A DNA stretch of 64,000 nucleotides from Sphingomonas sp. IC081 (GTDB lineage: Bacteria; Pseudomonadota; Alphaproteobacteria; Sphingomonadales; Sphingomonadaceae). Position numbers and translations under genes: made by a program. Each line of letters begins with the position of its first letter. Within the stretch, counting starts at the first letter, position 1. The notes beneath the pieces were generated by a model. It made no database searches, had not been told where the DNA came from, and was given only the letters and a program-made list of their open reading frames with translations. Location: contig NZ_CP029761.1 in the NCBI RefSeq assembly GCF_006874585.1, forward strand, positions 1,375,001-1,439,000, written 5' to 3'. This document shows positions 43,730-52,419 of this stretch, one piece after another.

Positions 43730-44877
43730 GTCTCGACGAGATCGGCGGGAACCAGTTCGGCCAGCAGCCCGTCGAGCAGCGCCATACCCTGATCGGTCAC
43801 GCCAAGGCGGCTGCCCTGGCGCCAGACAAGGCCTTGCGTTTCATAGAAAGCCGCCTTGCCGCCGACGCAGAGCTGGTCTGGGGTGAGGCCGAAGCGACCC
43901 GCCAGCGCCTCGAGGTCGACGCCTTCGCCAAGCCGCAGGCCCATCAGCATGGCCTCGCTCGCCTGTTCGCGGCGGCCGAGTTCGCGTGTTTCGTTGATGC
44001 CATGGCCGTTGCGGTCGATCGCGTCGAGCCAGTTTTCCGGCTTGCGATGGCGGGTCGTCGCCACGCCGCCCCGGCGACCGTGGGCGCCGGGGCCGATGCC
44101 GCAATAGTCCTGATAGCGCCAGTAGGTCAGATTGTGGCGGCTCTCCTCGCCGGGGCGGGCGTGATTGCTGATCTCGTAGGCCGGGAGGCCGGCGGCGGCG
44201 GTCATTTCGCGGGTGAGCGCGAACATGTCGGCGCAGGCATCCTCGTCCAGCGGCTCGAACTCGTGCTGGCGTACCATGGTGGCGAACCTGGTGCCCGGCT
44301 CGATGGTCAGCTGGTAGAGCGAGAGGTGTCCGGTGCCATAGGACAGGGCATGGGCCAGCTCGCGCTGCCAGGCATCGAGGCTCTGGCCCGGGCGGGCGTA
44401 GATCAGGTCGAAACTGACGCGTGAGAACCGCTTCTGTGCCACTTCAAGGGCTTTCAACCCCTCTGAAGCGTCGTGAAGTCGGCCAAGGAAGCGCAGCGTT
44501 TTGTTGTCGAGCGCCTGAAGGCCGAGCGACACGCGGTTGACGCCGGCGTCGGCCAGTGCGGCATAATTGGCCGCCTCCACGGAAGAGGGATTGCCCTCCA
44601 GCGTGATCTCGATGTCTTCGGCAAAACCCCAGAGTTTCTGCGCTTCGTCGAGCAATCGCGCGACAAGGGCAGGGGGCATCAGCGAAGGCGTGCCGCCGCC
44701 GAAAAAGATCGACGACAGCGCCTCGCCGCCTGCCACTTCGTGTTCGCGTCGCATGTCCGCCAGCAGCCCTGCTTGCCAGCGGTCATTCTCGACCCGCTCG
44801 CGGACATGGCTGTTGAAGTCGCAATAGGGGCACTTTGCGAGGCAGAACGGCCAGTGAATGTAGAGCGCGCGGGCCAT
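43726..44877 (-). CDS. hemW: HemW-like radical SAM protein (coproporphyrinogen III oxidase-like)
   Basis: A 383-residue radical SAM protein. The 4Fe-4S cluster motif is CLAKCPYCDFNSH near residue 13. FFGGGTPSLMPP, ITLEGNPSSVEAANY, RVSLGLQALDNKTLRFLGRLHDA and FDLIYARPGQSLDAW follow, and HNLTYWRYQDYCGIGPGAHGR marks the HemW group, which binds haem and is thought to be a haem chaperone rather than a true HemN oxidase. It is third in the operon rph-rdgB-hemW-xerC, 8 bases after rdgB. A longer upstream frame was rejected because the family starts at this ATG (MARALYIHWPFC). Confidence 0.93.
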   Translation of the reverse strand: MARALYIHWPFCLAKCPYCDFNSHVRERVENDRWQAGLLADMRREHEVAGGEALSSIFFGGGTPSLMPPALVARLLDEAQKLWGFAEDIEITLEGNPSSVEAANYAALADAGVNRVSLGLQALDNKTLRFLGRLHDASEGLKALEVAQKRFSRVSFDLIYARPGQSLDAWQRELAHALSYGTGHLSLYQLTIEPGTRFATMVRQHEFEPLDEDACADMFALTREMTAAAGLPAYEISNHARPGEESRHNLTYWRYQDYCGIGPGAHGRRGGVATTRHRKPENWLDAIDRNGHGINETRELGRREQASEAMLMGLRLGEGVDLEALAGRFGLTPDQLCVGGKAAFYETQGLVWRQGSRLGVTDQGMALLDGLLAELVPADLVET

Positions 44878-44885
44878 GGGGCGGA

Positions 44886-45515
44886 TTAACCTGCGAACTG
44901 CTCCGCCACCAGCTTGGCGAAGGCGTCGGCGCGGTGGCTGATCTTGTGCTTTTCCTCGGGATCGAGCTGGGCGAAAGTCACGTCGCGGCCCTGGGGCACG
45001 AAGACGGGGTCGTAGCCGAAGCCCATCTCGCCGCGCGGCGGCCACGAGAAGGCGCCGTTGACGCGGCCTTCGTAGACGGCTTCCTCGCCGTCCGGCCAGG
45101 CGATGGCGAGGACGCAGGAAAACCAGCAGGACCGGTCGACGTCCGCGCCCTGTTCGCACAGCAGGCCTTCGACCTTGCCCATCGCCATGAACCAGTCGCG
45201 GCCCTTGGGCCCCTCGAACCATTGCCGTTCGGCCCAGTCGGCGGTGTAGACGCCGGGGCGCCCGTCCAGCGCGACTACCGAAAGGCCGCTGTCATCGGCC
45301 AGGGCCGGCAAGTTGGCGGCCTTGGCAGCGGCATGGGCTTTCAGCAGGGCGTTCTCGACAAAGGTCGTGCCGGTTTCTTCGGGCTCGGGCAGGCCAAGTT
45401 CGCCGGCCGACACGCAGTCGACGCCGAACGGGGCCAGCAGGGCCGAAATTTCCTTCAGCTTGCCCGCATTGTGCGTGGCAATGACGAGGCGGGTGTTACC
45501 AAGCTTGCGGGTCAT
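44886..45515 (-). CDS. rdgB: RdgB/HAM1 family non-canonical purine NTP pyrophosphatase
   Basis: A 209-residue ITP/XTP pyrophosphatase that removes deaminated purine nucleotides. Key parts are LVIATHNAGKLKEI, GTTFVENALLKAHAAAKAANLPALADDSGL, FGYDPVFVPQGRDVTFAQL and KHKISHRADAFAKL. The chosen ATG at 45515 gives the normal N-terminus; upstream in-frame codons run into an Ala/Pro-rich region that is the rph-rdgB gap. It is part of the rph-rdgB-hemW-xerC series, an order conserved in alphaproteobacteria. Confidence 0.96.
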   Translation of the reverse strand: MTRKLGNTRLVIATHNAGKLKEISALLAPFGVDCVSAGELGLPEPEETGTTFVENALLKAHAAAKAANLPALADDSGLSVVALDGRPGVYTADWAERQWFEGPKGRDWFMAMGKVEGLLCEQGADVDRSCWFSCVLAIAWPDGEEAVYEGRVNGAFSWPPRGEMGFGYDPVFVPQGRDVTFAQLDPEEKHKISHRADAFAKLVAEQFAG

Positions 45516-45579
45516 GCTCTGCTTTTTTGTCTGCCCTGCTTCCCTGGCCGAAGCCGGGGAAGCAGGAACGGGTGGGAGA

Positions 45580-46296
45580 TCAGCGACCGACGGCCTTGGC
45601 CTGTTCGGCAAAGATGCGATCGCAACCGATGCGGGCGAGGCGCAGGAGGCGCAGCAGGCCTTCCTCGTCATACGTTGCGCCTTCGGCAGTGGCCTGGGCT
45701 TCGGCGATCTTGCCGCCTTCGATCAGCACGAAGTTGGCGTCGGCATCGGCCGAGCTGTCCTCGAGGTAGTCGAGATCGAGCACCGGGGTGCCTTCGCAGA
45801 TGCCGCAGGAGATCGCGGCGACGCGGCCGGTGATCGGGTCTTCCTTGATCTTGCCGTCCGCCATCAGCTTGTCGACGGCAAGGCGCAGGGCAACCCATGC
45901 GCCCGAGATCGAGGCGGTGCGGGTGCCGCCATCGGCCTGCAGCACGTCGCAGTCGAGCACGATCTGGCGCTCGCCGAGCTTCTTCATGTCGACCACGGCG
46001 CGCAAGCTGCGGCCGATCAGGCGCTGGATTTCCTGAGTGCGGCCCGACTGCTTGCCCTTGGCCGCCTCGCGGCTGCCGCGGGTGTGCGTGGCGCGGGGGA
46101 GCATCGAGTATTCGGCGGTGACCCAGCCTTCGCCCTTGCCGCGCAGGAACGGCGGCACCTTTTCCTCGACCGAGGCGGTGACGAGCACGCGGGTGTCGCC
46201 GAAGGAGATGAGAACGGACCCTTCGGCATGCTTGGTGAAGCCGGTCTGGATCTCGATGGCGCGCATTTCGTCGGGCGCACGTCCGGAAGGTCGCAT
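45580..46296 (-). CDS. rph: Ribonuclease PH
   Basis: A 238-residue phosphorolytic exoribonuclease that trims tRNA 3' ends. Family signatures: [12 protein letters not shown] at the start, [67 protein letters not shown] and [25 protein letters not shown]. Length normal. GGAG 6 bases before the ATG. First gene of the minus-strand operon and divergent from the unknown gene-hrcA-grpE set; rph opposite hrcA is a conserved alphaproteobacterial arrangement. Confidence 0.97.
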   Translation of the reverse strand: MRPSGRAPDEMRAIEIQTGFTKHAEGSVLISFGDTRVLVTASVEEKVPPFLRGKGEGWVTAEYSMLPRATHTRGSREAAKGKQSGRTQEIQRLIGRSLRAVVDMKKLGERQIVLDCDVLQADGGTRTASISGAWVALRLAVDKLMADGKIKEDPITGRVAAISCGICEGTPVLDLDYLEDSSADADANFVLIEGGKIAEAQATAEGATYDEEGLLRLLRLARIGCDRIFAEQAKAVGR

Positions 46297-46343
46297 GGTA
46301 ATCTCCGTCTTGGAATGTGCGCCCCCTGAGCTATCAGGCTGGC

Positions 46344-47117
46344 ATGGGCAAGCGCAAATTCCTCGGTGTCACGGTGTCGGCGCTGATTGCGGCTGCCGGC
46401 ATGGGCGTTCTGGCACGGCCGCAGGCCTGCGACTATTCGATCGAGATGCGCTTCTTGCCGCAAGTATGGGCGGCGAACCTGTGGCGGCGGATTTCGGGGC
46501 AGGAGCAGGACTGCGATCCATGGTCGCACGTCGAGGCCGATGTTCCGACCCGAGGCATTCTGGTAAGGCGGTCAATAAACGCCTATGCAGGACCTGCCGA
46601 CATCGACATGTACATCGGTCCCGACGGGCGGGGATACCTCCATCACCGAACGCTGGAAGACACCGAATTGGGCAACAAGCCACCCGAGGCAGTGATGAAG
46701 GCTCTGGCCGAACACCCCCGGGGCGACTCCTTCCCGTTCGAGGACAAGGGCCTGTTCTTGCGCGTTGCTTCGCTTCTAGCACCTTTGCGGCACGCGACCG
46801 GCGCACCTTCCGATCCCGATGCTCCGTTCCGGCAGGCCCTGCGAGGGAAGGTGTTGGTGCCATGCCGGCCCGACGGATATCACTCGGCCTATTGGATCGA
46901 CTGGGGCGAAGATCCATATCAGGACGGATCCTATTTCGACAATTCCTCCTCCTACGAGGATTGCGTGCCGATGGCCTCGGCTCTTGCGCGGCTCGACCGA
47001 GCCAAGGCATTGTTCGAGGCCGAACGGGAGCGTCCCGGTGCGGTGACGCGCCGGGTCTCCGCAAAGTCTGATAAGAACCGGAACAGCGCATGGCCAACCC
47101 ACCGATCACCGAACTGA
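46344..47117 (+). CDS. Hypothetical protein with N-terminal membrane anchor
   Basis: A 257-residue protein I do not recognise. The N-terminus ([24 protein letters not shown]) is a signal peptide or anchor. The rest is hydrophilic, with several tyrosine/aspartate-rich turns ([27 protein letters not shown]) and four or more cysteines, consistent with a periplasmic disulfide-bonded protein. Local codon use is slightly less GC-biased than that of neighbours. The stop lies 28 bases inside hrcA in another frame, an unusually long overlap. The gene separates rph from hrcA, which usually face each other directly, so it looks like an insertion into a conserved junction. Confidence 0.7.
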   Translation: MGKRKFLGVTVSALIAAAGMGVLARPQACDYSIEMRFLPQVWAANLWRRISGQEQDCDPWSHVEADVPTRGILVRRSINAYAGPADIDMYIGPDGRGYLHHRTLEDTELGNKPPEAVMKALAEHPRGDSFPFEDKGLFLRVASLLAPLRHATGAPSDPDAPFRQALRGKVLVPCRPDGYHSAYWIDWGEDPYQDGSYFDNSSSYEDCVPMASALARLDRAKALFEAERERPGAVTRRVSAKSDKNRNSAWPTHRSPN

Positions 47118-48127
47118 CGACCCGCGCGCGCGACATCTTCCGGCTCGTGGTCGAGGGCTACATCTCCACCGGCACGCCGGTCGGCTCGAAGGCGCTGGCG
47201 GGGGGGATGAACCTGTCCTCAGCCTCGATCCGGTCGGTGCTCGCCGATCTCGAGGGGCTGGGCCTGCTCGCAGCACCCCACACCAGCGCCGGGCGGCTGC
47301 CGACCGAGGCAGGTCTCAGGCTTTTCGTCGATGGCATCATGCAGGTCGCCGAACCCAGCGCGGAGGAGCGTTTCGCGATCGAGAGCCGCATCGCCCGGCC
47401 CGGTCCCATCGAGGCCGCGCTGGAGGCGACGAGCGCGCTGCTCTCGAACCTCACTGCAGGCGCGGGCCTTGTCATGGTGCCCAAGCGCGAGCCGCGCCTC
47501 GTCGCGCTGCAACTGGTGCCGCTCGCTCCCGGCCGTGCGCTGGCGGTGCTGGTGAGCGAGGATGGAAGCGTCGAGAACCGCGTGGTCGACCTGCCTCCCG
47601 GCGTCGATGCCTCGGCGCTGGAGACGGTGACCAACTACATCTCCGCGCATCTCGCCGGGCGCACTCTGTCCGAAGCCGCCCGTGCGATCCGTGGCGACAT
47701 CGCCTCAGGCCGCTCGGCGCTCGATGCCGCGAGCCGCAATCTCGTCGAGCGCGGCCTTGCCCTCTGGAGCGAGGATGCCCTGCAGCGCCCGGTGCTGATC
47801 GTGCGTGGGCAGGCGAACCTTCTCGACGAGACCGCGCTTTCGGACCTCGAGCGTGTGCGCTCGTTGCTCGACGATCTCGAAAACAAGCAGTCGGTCGCCG
47901 ATCTGCTCGATCTTGCCCGCGAAGCCGAATCGACGCGCATCTTCATCGGTTCCGAGAACCGCCTGTTTGCGCTCTCCGGCTCCTCCGTCATCGCCTCGCC
48001 CTATCGCGACCGCGACGGGCGGGTGGTCGGCGTGGTGGGGGTTATCGGTCCGACGCGGTTGAATTATGCGCGCGTAGTCCCCATGGTGGACTTCACTGCC
48101 CAGAGCCTGGGCAAGCTCATCGGATAG
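47090..48127 (+). CDS. hrcA: Heat-inducible transcription repressor HrcA
   Basis: A 345-residue repressor that binds CIRCE operators and controls chaperonin genes. The N-terminal winged helix is [79 protein letters not shown]. The central GAF-like domain and C-terminal IFIGSENRLFALSGSSVIASPYRDRDGRVVGVVGVIGPTRLNYARVVPMVDFTA are diagnostic. No CIRCE palindrome is seen in this window, so its targets, usually groESL, lie elsewhere. grpE follows after 16 bases. Confidence 0.97.
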   Translation: MANPPITELTTRARDIFRLVVEGYISTGTPVGSKALAGGMNLSSASIRSVLADLEGLGLLAAPHTSAGRLPTEAGLRLFVDGIMQVAEPSAEERFAIESRIARPGPIEAALEATSALLSNLTAGAGLVMVPKREPRLVALQLVPLAPGRALAVLVSEDGSVENRVVDLPPGVDASALETVTNYISAHLAGRTLSEAARAIRGDIASGRSALDAASRNLVERGLALWSEDALQRPVLIVRGQANLLDETALSDLERVRSLLDDLENKQSVADLLDLAREAESTRIFIGSENRLFALSGSSVIASPYRDRDGRVVGVVGVIGPTRLNYARVVPMVDFTAQSLGKLIG

Positions 48128-48143
48128 CTGGAACCCAAGAATA

Positions 48144-48695
48144 ATGACCGAAGAAAAGACGCAGTCGGCAGATGAAGCGGCAAAGGCCGAAGAACTGAAG
48201 GGTGTGCCCGAGGATATGATCGAATCCCCCGAACTCGCCAAGCTGCGCGAGGAACTCGAAACGGTGAAGCAGGAAGCGCTTTATGCGCGTGCCGAAACGC
48301 AGAACGTGCGTCGCCGTCTCGAAAAGGACATCGCCGACACCCGCGCCTATGCCGCGACCGGCTTTGCCCGCGATATCCTTTCCGTGGCCGACAATCTTTC
48401 GCGTGCGCTTTCGGCGATTCCCGCCGAACTGCGCGAGGACGAAAAGCTGAAGAGCATCGTTGCCGGCATCGAGGCCACGGGCCGCGAGATCGAGAAGGTG
48501 TTCGGCAACCACGGCATCACCCGCGTGGCCGCCATGGGCCTGCCGCTCGATCCCAACCAGCATCAGGCGATGATCGAAGTGCCCTCGACCGATGCTGAAC
48601 CGGGCACCGTCGTGCAGGAACTGCAGTCGGGCTACATGATCAAGGACCGCCTGCTGCGTCCGGCCATGGTGGCCGTGGCGAAGAAGCCGGACTGA
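48144..48695 (+). CDS. grpE: GrpE nucleotide exchange factor
   Basis: A 183-residue co-chaperone that releases ADP from DnaK. An acidic N-terminus (EEKTQSADEAAKAEELKGVPEDMIE) leads to the long dimerising helix (LAKLREELETVKQEALYARAETQNVRRRLEKDIADTRAYA). The C-terminal beta wing carries VFGNHGITRVAAMGLPLDPNQHQAMIEVPS and TVVQELQSGYMIKDRLLRPAMVAVAKK. Expressed with hrcA; its partners dnaK-dnaJ are 1.7 kb downstream with their own heat-shock promoter. Confidence 0.97.
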   Translation: MTEEKTQSADEAAKAEELKGVPEDMIESPELAKLREELETVKQEALYARAETQNVRRRLEKDIADTRAYAATGFARDILSVADNLSRALSAIPAELREDEKLKSIVAGIEATGREIEKVFGNHGITRVAAMGLPLDPNQHQAMIEVPSTDAEPGTVVQELQSGYMIKDRLLRPAMVAVAKKPD

Positions 48696-48702
48696 TCTTG
48701 TT

Positions 48703-48739
48703 CACGACACGCCTCGTCCTTCGAGGCGGGCGTGTCGTG
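48703..48739 (+). terminator. Hairpin after grpE
   Basis: An 11-bp stem CACGACACGCC/GGCGTGTCGTG begins 7 bases after the grpE stop and is followed by GAAAAC rather than T. Probable end of the hrcA-grpE transcript. Confidence 0.6.
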
Positions 48740-48809
48740 GAAAACCCGGAACCTCATGGCATTGGCTCCCGTTGCTCAGGCATGTGACCTGAACAACGGG
48801 AGAAATGTC

Positions 48810-49067
48810 ATGCGCAAGTTCACGATTCCCATCCTTGCCGCAAGCGCGCTCGCCATGGCGGGCTGTGCGAGCAATTACGCGGGCGAGGGCGCGCTGGCGG
48901 GCGGCGCGCTGGGCGCCGGTGTCGGCGCGGTGACCGGCGGCGATGTGGGCACGGGCGCGGCGGTCGGTGCCGCCGCAGGCGCCGCGGTCGGCTCCACCCA
49001 GAAGAAGAACGACGGCTGCTATCGTTACGACCGCGACGGTCGACGCTACTGGGATCGCCGCTGCTGA
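48810..49067 (+). CDS. Glycine-zipper lipoprotein (17-kDa antigen/OsmB-like)
   Basis: An 85-residue lipoprotein: MRKFTIPILAASALAMAGC with lipobox AMAGC (Cys 19). A glycine-zipper segment of alternating Gly/Ala follows (GALAGGALGAGVGAVTGGDVGTGAAVGAAAGAAVG), which forms membrane-associated helices. The tail is basic/aromatic (CYRYDRDGRRYWDRRC) with two cysteines. The family includes the rickettsial 17-kDa surface antigen and OsmB; role unknown, often stress-linked. GGGAG lies 9 bases before the ATG; an upstream in-frame start was rejected because it precedes a complete signal peptide. Confidence 0.87.
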   Translation: MRKFTIPILAASALAMAGCASNYAGEGALAGGALGAGVGAVTGGDVGTGAAVGAAAGAAVGSTQKKNDGCYRYDRDGRRYWDRRC

Positions 49068-49074
49068 CGGTCGC

Positions 49075-49533
49075 TCAGAACGGCAGGATCGCCCGGTAGC
49101 TGTCCAGCGAGACGGCGCCGGGCACCTGCCATCCGCGCCTGAGCAGAAAGGCGTGGCGGACAATCTCCGCCTGTTGCTCGATGCCGTAGCGGCCGAGCGG
49201 CCAGCCCGGCCTCAGGGTGTAGTCGTACCGGCATAGCGGATGGCGCATCAGCGGCAGGTACCAGCGCCCCTTGTTCTGTGCCTGCCAGACATGCACCATC
49301 TCGTGGATGAACAATCCTTGCAGCAGCGGCGAGGCCGACGCGAAGTCGTCGTGGTAGAGCGGCGAGCGCGGATGGAAGTGCAAGTGCCCGCAAGGCGCCA
49401 TCACGACGTTGGCGGGCTGAAACGGAAACCAGCGCCGCCGCCGGATGCGCACCGGCGTGCAGTCGATGGCGGTTCCGAACACGTCCGCGACGAGTGTGCA
49501 TTCGCCCTGGGTCAGTGGCCGTTCGCCGCCCAC
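49075..49533 (-). CDS. HExxH-motif 'vgr-related' protein (DUF4157-like)
   Basis: A 152-residue protein with a zinc-peptidase-type motif, GLFIHEMVHVWQAQNKG (HEMVH, about residues 77-81). It is preceded by RPLTQGECTLVADVFGTAIDCTPVRI and VVMAPCGHLHFHPRSPLYHDDF, a layout seen in alphaproteobacterial proteins annotated as vgr-related and in DUF4157 domains. DUF4157 is often found with contractile-injection or toxin systems, but here the gene is alone and has no signal peptide or secretion partner. Whether it has peptidase activity is unknown. The stop lies 8 bases from the convergent lipoprotein gene. Confidence 0.78.
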   Translation of the reverse strand: MGGERPLTQGECTLVADVFGTAIDCTPVRIRRRRWFPFQPANVVMAPCGHLHFHPRSPLYHDDFASASPLLQGLFIHEMVHVWQAQNKGRWYLPLMRHPLCRYDYTLRPGWPLGRYGIEQQAEIVRHAFLLRRGWQVPGAVSLDSYRAILPF

Positions 49534-49562
49534 CGGGCAGGCGGCGCTGGGGCTTTGGGTGA

Positions 49563-50201
49563 TCAGTGATCCATCCCGGGCATCGAGGCCATGGCATCGC
49601 TCTTTGCTGCATCGTGCCCGCCGTGGCCCTGGCTGCCATGATCGTGCCCGGTTGCCGCAGTGGCGGCGCTGCTGGCGGTGCTACTGGGCGCGGTCATCGG
49701 CCCCATGCCTTCCATGTCGTCGCCGCTGCCGCCGATACTGTCGATCATGACCGGCATCTTGAGTGTTTCGCCGTTCGCGAAAGTCAGCGTCAGGTCGGTC
49801 GACTGACCCGCCTTCAGTGTGGGGGAAAGGTCGAAGACCATGACATGAAGCCCGCCAGGGGCGAACTCGATCTCGGCGCCGGGCGCGATCGGCAGCGAAT
49901 CGACCGCCTTCATCGAGCCGCCGCTGGTCTCGTGCATCTGGGCCTTGCCGGCCCCGGCAATGGCGACGCCGGTGAGCGCGGCTGCGGTGCTGCTGTCGTT
50001 GCGCACGGTGAAGTAGGCCGCACCCGGGCGTCCGGCCACGGCAGGCAGCATCAGCTTGCCATCACGCGCGGAAACTCCGGCGCCAGCTTCGGAAGCGGCG
50101 GTGCTGGCGCTATCCGTTGTCGCCGGTGCCTCCTGCTTGCAGCCTGACAGCGAAACGATCAGGGCGGCGGCGATCAGGCTGAGCGAGCGGCATTTGTCCA
50201 C
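49563..50201 (-). CDS. PCu(A)C copper chaperone lipoprotein with Met/His-rich tail
   Basis: A 212-residue periplasmic copper chaperone. The GTG start (AAGGA 9-13 bases upstream) begins a lipoprotein signal ending SLSGC (Cys 21). The PCu(A)C domain carries the copper motif: QMHETSGGSM then, 21 residues on, GGLHVMVF, fitting H(M)x10Mx21HxM. The last 45 residues form an unusual Met/His/Ser-rich tail (DDMEGMGPM..., GHDHGSQGHGGHD, MPGMDH) likely to bind extra Cu(I)/Cu(II). PCu(A)C proteins deliver copper to cytochrome oxidase. No Sco or cox genes are adjacent. A longer upstream frame lacks a plausible signal peptide. Confidence 0.9.
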   Translation of the reverse strand: MDKCRSLSLIAAALIVSLSGCKQEAPATTDSASTAASEAGAGVSARDGKLMLPAVAGRPGAAYFTVRNDSSTAAALTGVAIAGAGKAQMHETSGGSMKAVDSLPIAPGAEIEFAPGGLHVMVFDLSPTLKAGQSTDLTLTFANGETLKMPVMIDSIGGSGDDMEGMGPMTAPSSTASSAATAATGHDHGSQGHGGHDAAKSDAMASMPGMDH

Positions 50202-50297
50202 GGGGAGGAATCCTTCTCGAAATCCGGGCTTCTGGCTGGTCCGGCATGGTTTTGTCGGGCCATGAAAATTTCGCGTGCCTAATGCCATCGCAACGCT

Positions 50298-50325
50298 CTT
50301 GTTCCAAGATAAACCGCACCTATAT
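50298..50325 (+). promoter_or_regulatory. RpoH-type heat-shock promoter upstream of dnaK
   Basis: CTTGTTCC ... CCTATAT: a CTTGtt -35 box and a CTATAT -10 box separated by 16 bases, like alphaproteobacterial sigma-32 promoters. It lies about 105 bases upstream of the dnaK start, leaving a leader of about 100 bases. Confidence 0.55.
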
Positions 50326-50430
50326 GCCGCATCGACGACTTTGAACGTCATCGAGCCGTGCAAGCCGCCTTGCCTCTTTCGAGGGAGGCCATCCGCGCGG
50401 TGTCATCCACTGACGTGAGGAATGGGGATA

Positions 50431-52338
50431 ATGGCAAAAGTAATTGGTATCGACCTCGGCACCACCAACAGCTGCGTCGCCGTGATGGACGGCGGCAAGC
50501 CGAAGGTCATCGAGAATTCCGAAGGTGCGCGCACCACGCCCTCGATCGTCGCTTTCACCAAGGATGGTGAGCGCCTGATCGGGCAGCCTGCGAAGCGCCA
50601 GGCCGTGACCAACGGCGACAACACGATTTTCGCGGTGAAGCGCCTCATCGGCCGCCGCTTCGACGACCCGGTGACCAAGAAGGACACCGAGCTGGTTCCG
50701 TACCACATCGTCAAGGGCAAGAACGGCGACGCCTGGGTCCAGGCCGGCGGCGAAGACTACAGCCCGTCGCAGATCTCGGCCTTCACGCTGCAGAAGATGA
50801 AGGAAACCGCCGAATCGTACCTCGGCGAGACCGTGACTCAGGCCGTCATCACCGTGCCCGCCTACTTCAACGACGCGCAGCGCCAGGCGACCAAGGACGC
50901 CGGCCAGATCGCCGGTCTTGAAGTGCTGCGCATCATCAACGAGCCGACCGCGGCCGCGCTCGCCTATGGTCTCGACAAGCAGGACGGCAAGACCATCGCC
51001 GTCTACGACCTTGGCGGCGGTACCTTCGACGTCTCGATCCTCGAGATCGGCGACGGCGTGTTCGAAGTGAAGTCGACCAACGGCGACACCTTCCTCGGCG
51101 GTGAAGACTTCGACACCAAGGTCGTCGAATGGCTGGCCGACAAGTTCAAGGCCAAGGAAGGCATGGACCTGCGGACCGACAAGCTCGCTCTGCAGCGCCT
51201 GAAGGAAGCGGCCGAGAAGGCAAAGATCGAACTGTCGTCCACCGCGACGACCGAGGTCAACCTGCCCTTCATCACCGCACGCATGGAAGGCGGCGCCACC
51301 ACCCCGCTGCACCTCGTGGAAACGATTACCCGTTCGGATCTCGAGAAGATGGTTGCGGACCTGATCCAGCGTACGCTCGAACCCTGCCGCAAGGCGCTGG
51401 CCGACGCCGGCATCTCGGCCAAGGAGATCGACGACGTCGTGCTCGTGGGCGGCATGACCCGCATGCCCAAGGTGCGTGACGTGGTGAAGGACTTCTTCGG
51501 CAAGGAGCCCCACACGGGCGTGAACCCGGACGAAGTCGTCGCCATGGGCGCGGCGATCCAGGCCGGTGTGCTTCAGGGCGACGTCAAGGACGTGCTGCTG
51601 CTCGACGTGACCCCGCTGTCGCTGGGCATCGAGACGCTGGGCGGCATCATGACCAAGATGATCGACCGCAACACGACGATCCCGACCAAGAAGAGCCAGG
51701 TCTACTCGACCGCCGAGGATAACCAGCAGGCGGTGACCATCCGCGTGTTCCAGGGCGAGCGCGAGATGGCGCAGGACAACAAGCTGCTGGGTCAGTTCGA
51801 CCTCGTCGGCATCCCGCCGGCACGCCGCGGCGTGCCGCAGATCGAAGTCACCTTCGACATCGATGCCAACGGCCTTGTCAACGTCTCGGCCAAGGACAAG
51901 GGCACCGGCAAGGAACAGCAGATCCGCATCCAGGCTTCGGGCGGTCTGTCGGATTCCGACATCGACCAGATGGTCAAGGATGCCGAGAAGTTTGCCGAAG
52001 AGGACAAGAAGCGTCGCGAGGCCGCCGAGGCCAAGAACAACGCCGACAGCCTCGTCCACGCGACCGAGCAGCAGATCGCCGAGCATGGCGACAAGATCGA
52101 CGCCGGCCTGAAGTCGGAAGTCGAGGCGGCCATCGCCGCGACCAAGGCAGCGATCGAAGGCGGTGAACCCGCCGACATCACCGCCAAGGCGCAGGCCCTG
52201 ACCGAAGTCGCCATGAAGATGGGCCAGGCCATCTACGAGAAGGAGCAGGCCTCGGCCGCTTCGCCGGACGCTGCTCCGGCCGGTGACGACGATGTTGTCG
52301 ATGCCGAGTTCTCGGAAGTCGACGAAAACAAGGGCTGA
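50431..52338 (+). CDS. dnaK: Chaperone protein DnaK (Hsp70)
   Basis: A 635-residue Hsp70. The N-terminal ATPase has [76 protein letters not shown] and [12 protein letters not shown]. The linker [18 protein letters not shown] leads to the substrate domain, and the helical lid ends in an Ala/Asp-rich tail ([17 protein letters not shown]). The GrpE-responsive loop of Gram-negative DnaK is present. Start at ATG 50431 ([10 protein letters not shown]); an ATG at 50422 would add MGI. A heat-shock promoter precedes it; dnaJ follows after about 80 bases. Confidence 0.98.
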   Translation: MAKVIGIDLGTTNSCVAVMDGGKPKVIENSEGARTTPSIVAFTKDGERLIGQPAKRQAVTNGDNTIFAVKRLIGRRFDDPVTKKDTELVPYHIVKGKNGDAWVQAGGEDYSPSQISAFTLQKMKETAESYLGETVTQAVITVPAYFNDAQRQATKDAGQIAGLEVLRIINEPTAAALAYGLDKQDGKTIAVYDLGGGTFDVSILEIGDGVFEVKSTNGDTFLGGEDFDTKVVEWLADKFKAKEGMDLRTDKLALQRLKEAAEKAKIELSSTATTEVNLPFITARMEGGATTPLHLVETITRSDLEKMVADLIQRTLEPCRKALADAGISAKEIDDVVLVGGMTRMPKVRDVVKDFFGKEPHTGVNPDEVVAMGAAIQAGVLQGDVKDVLLLDVTPLSLGIETLGGIMTKMIDRNTTIPTKKSQVYSTAEDNQQAVTIRVFQGEREMAQDNKLLGQFDLVGIPPARRGVPQIEVTFDIDANGLVNVSAKDKGTGKEQQIRIQASGGLSDSDIDQMVKDAEKFAEEDKKRREAAEAKNNADSLVHATEQQIAEHGDKIDAGLKSEVEAAIAATKAAIEGGEPADITAKAQALTEVAMKMGQAIYEKEQASAASPDAAPAGDDDVVDAEFSEVDENKG

Positions 52339-52419
52339 TCGGTCCTCATGACTAGCGTGGCCGCCATCGTTGCCAGGGGCGACGGTGGCGGCCAGGTTGC
52401 ACGCGGGGAATAACGAGAC

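Noticed and set aside
47090..48130. CIRCE operator upstream of hrcA or grpE
   Set aside because: No TTAGCACTC or GAGTGCTAA half-site is seen in the region upstream of hrcA or dnaK.
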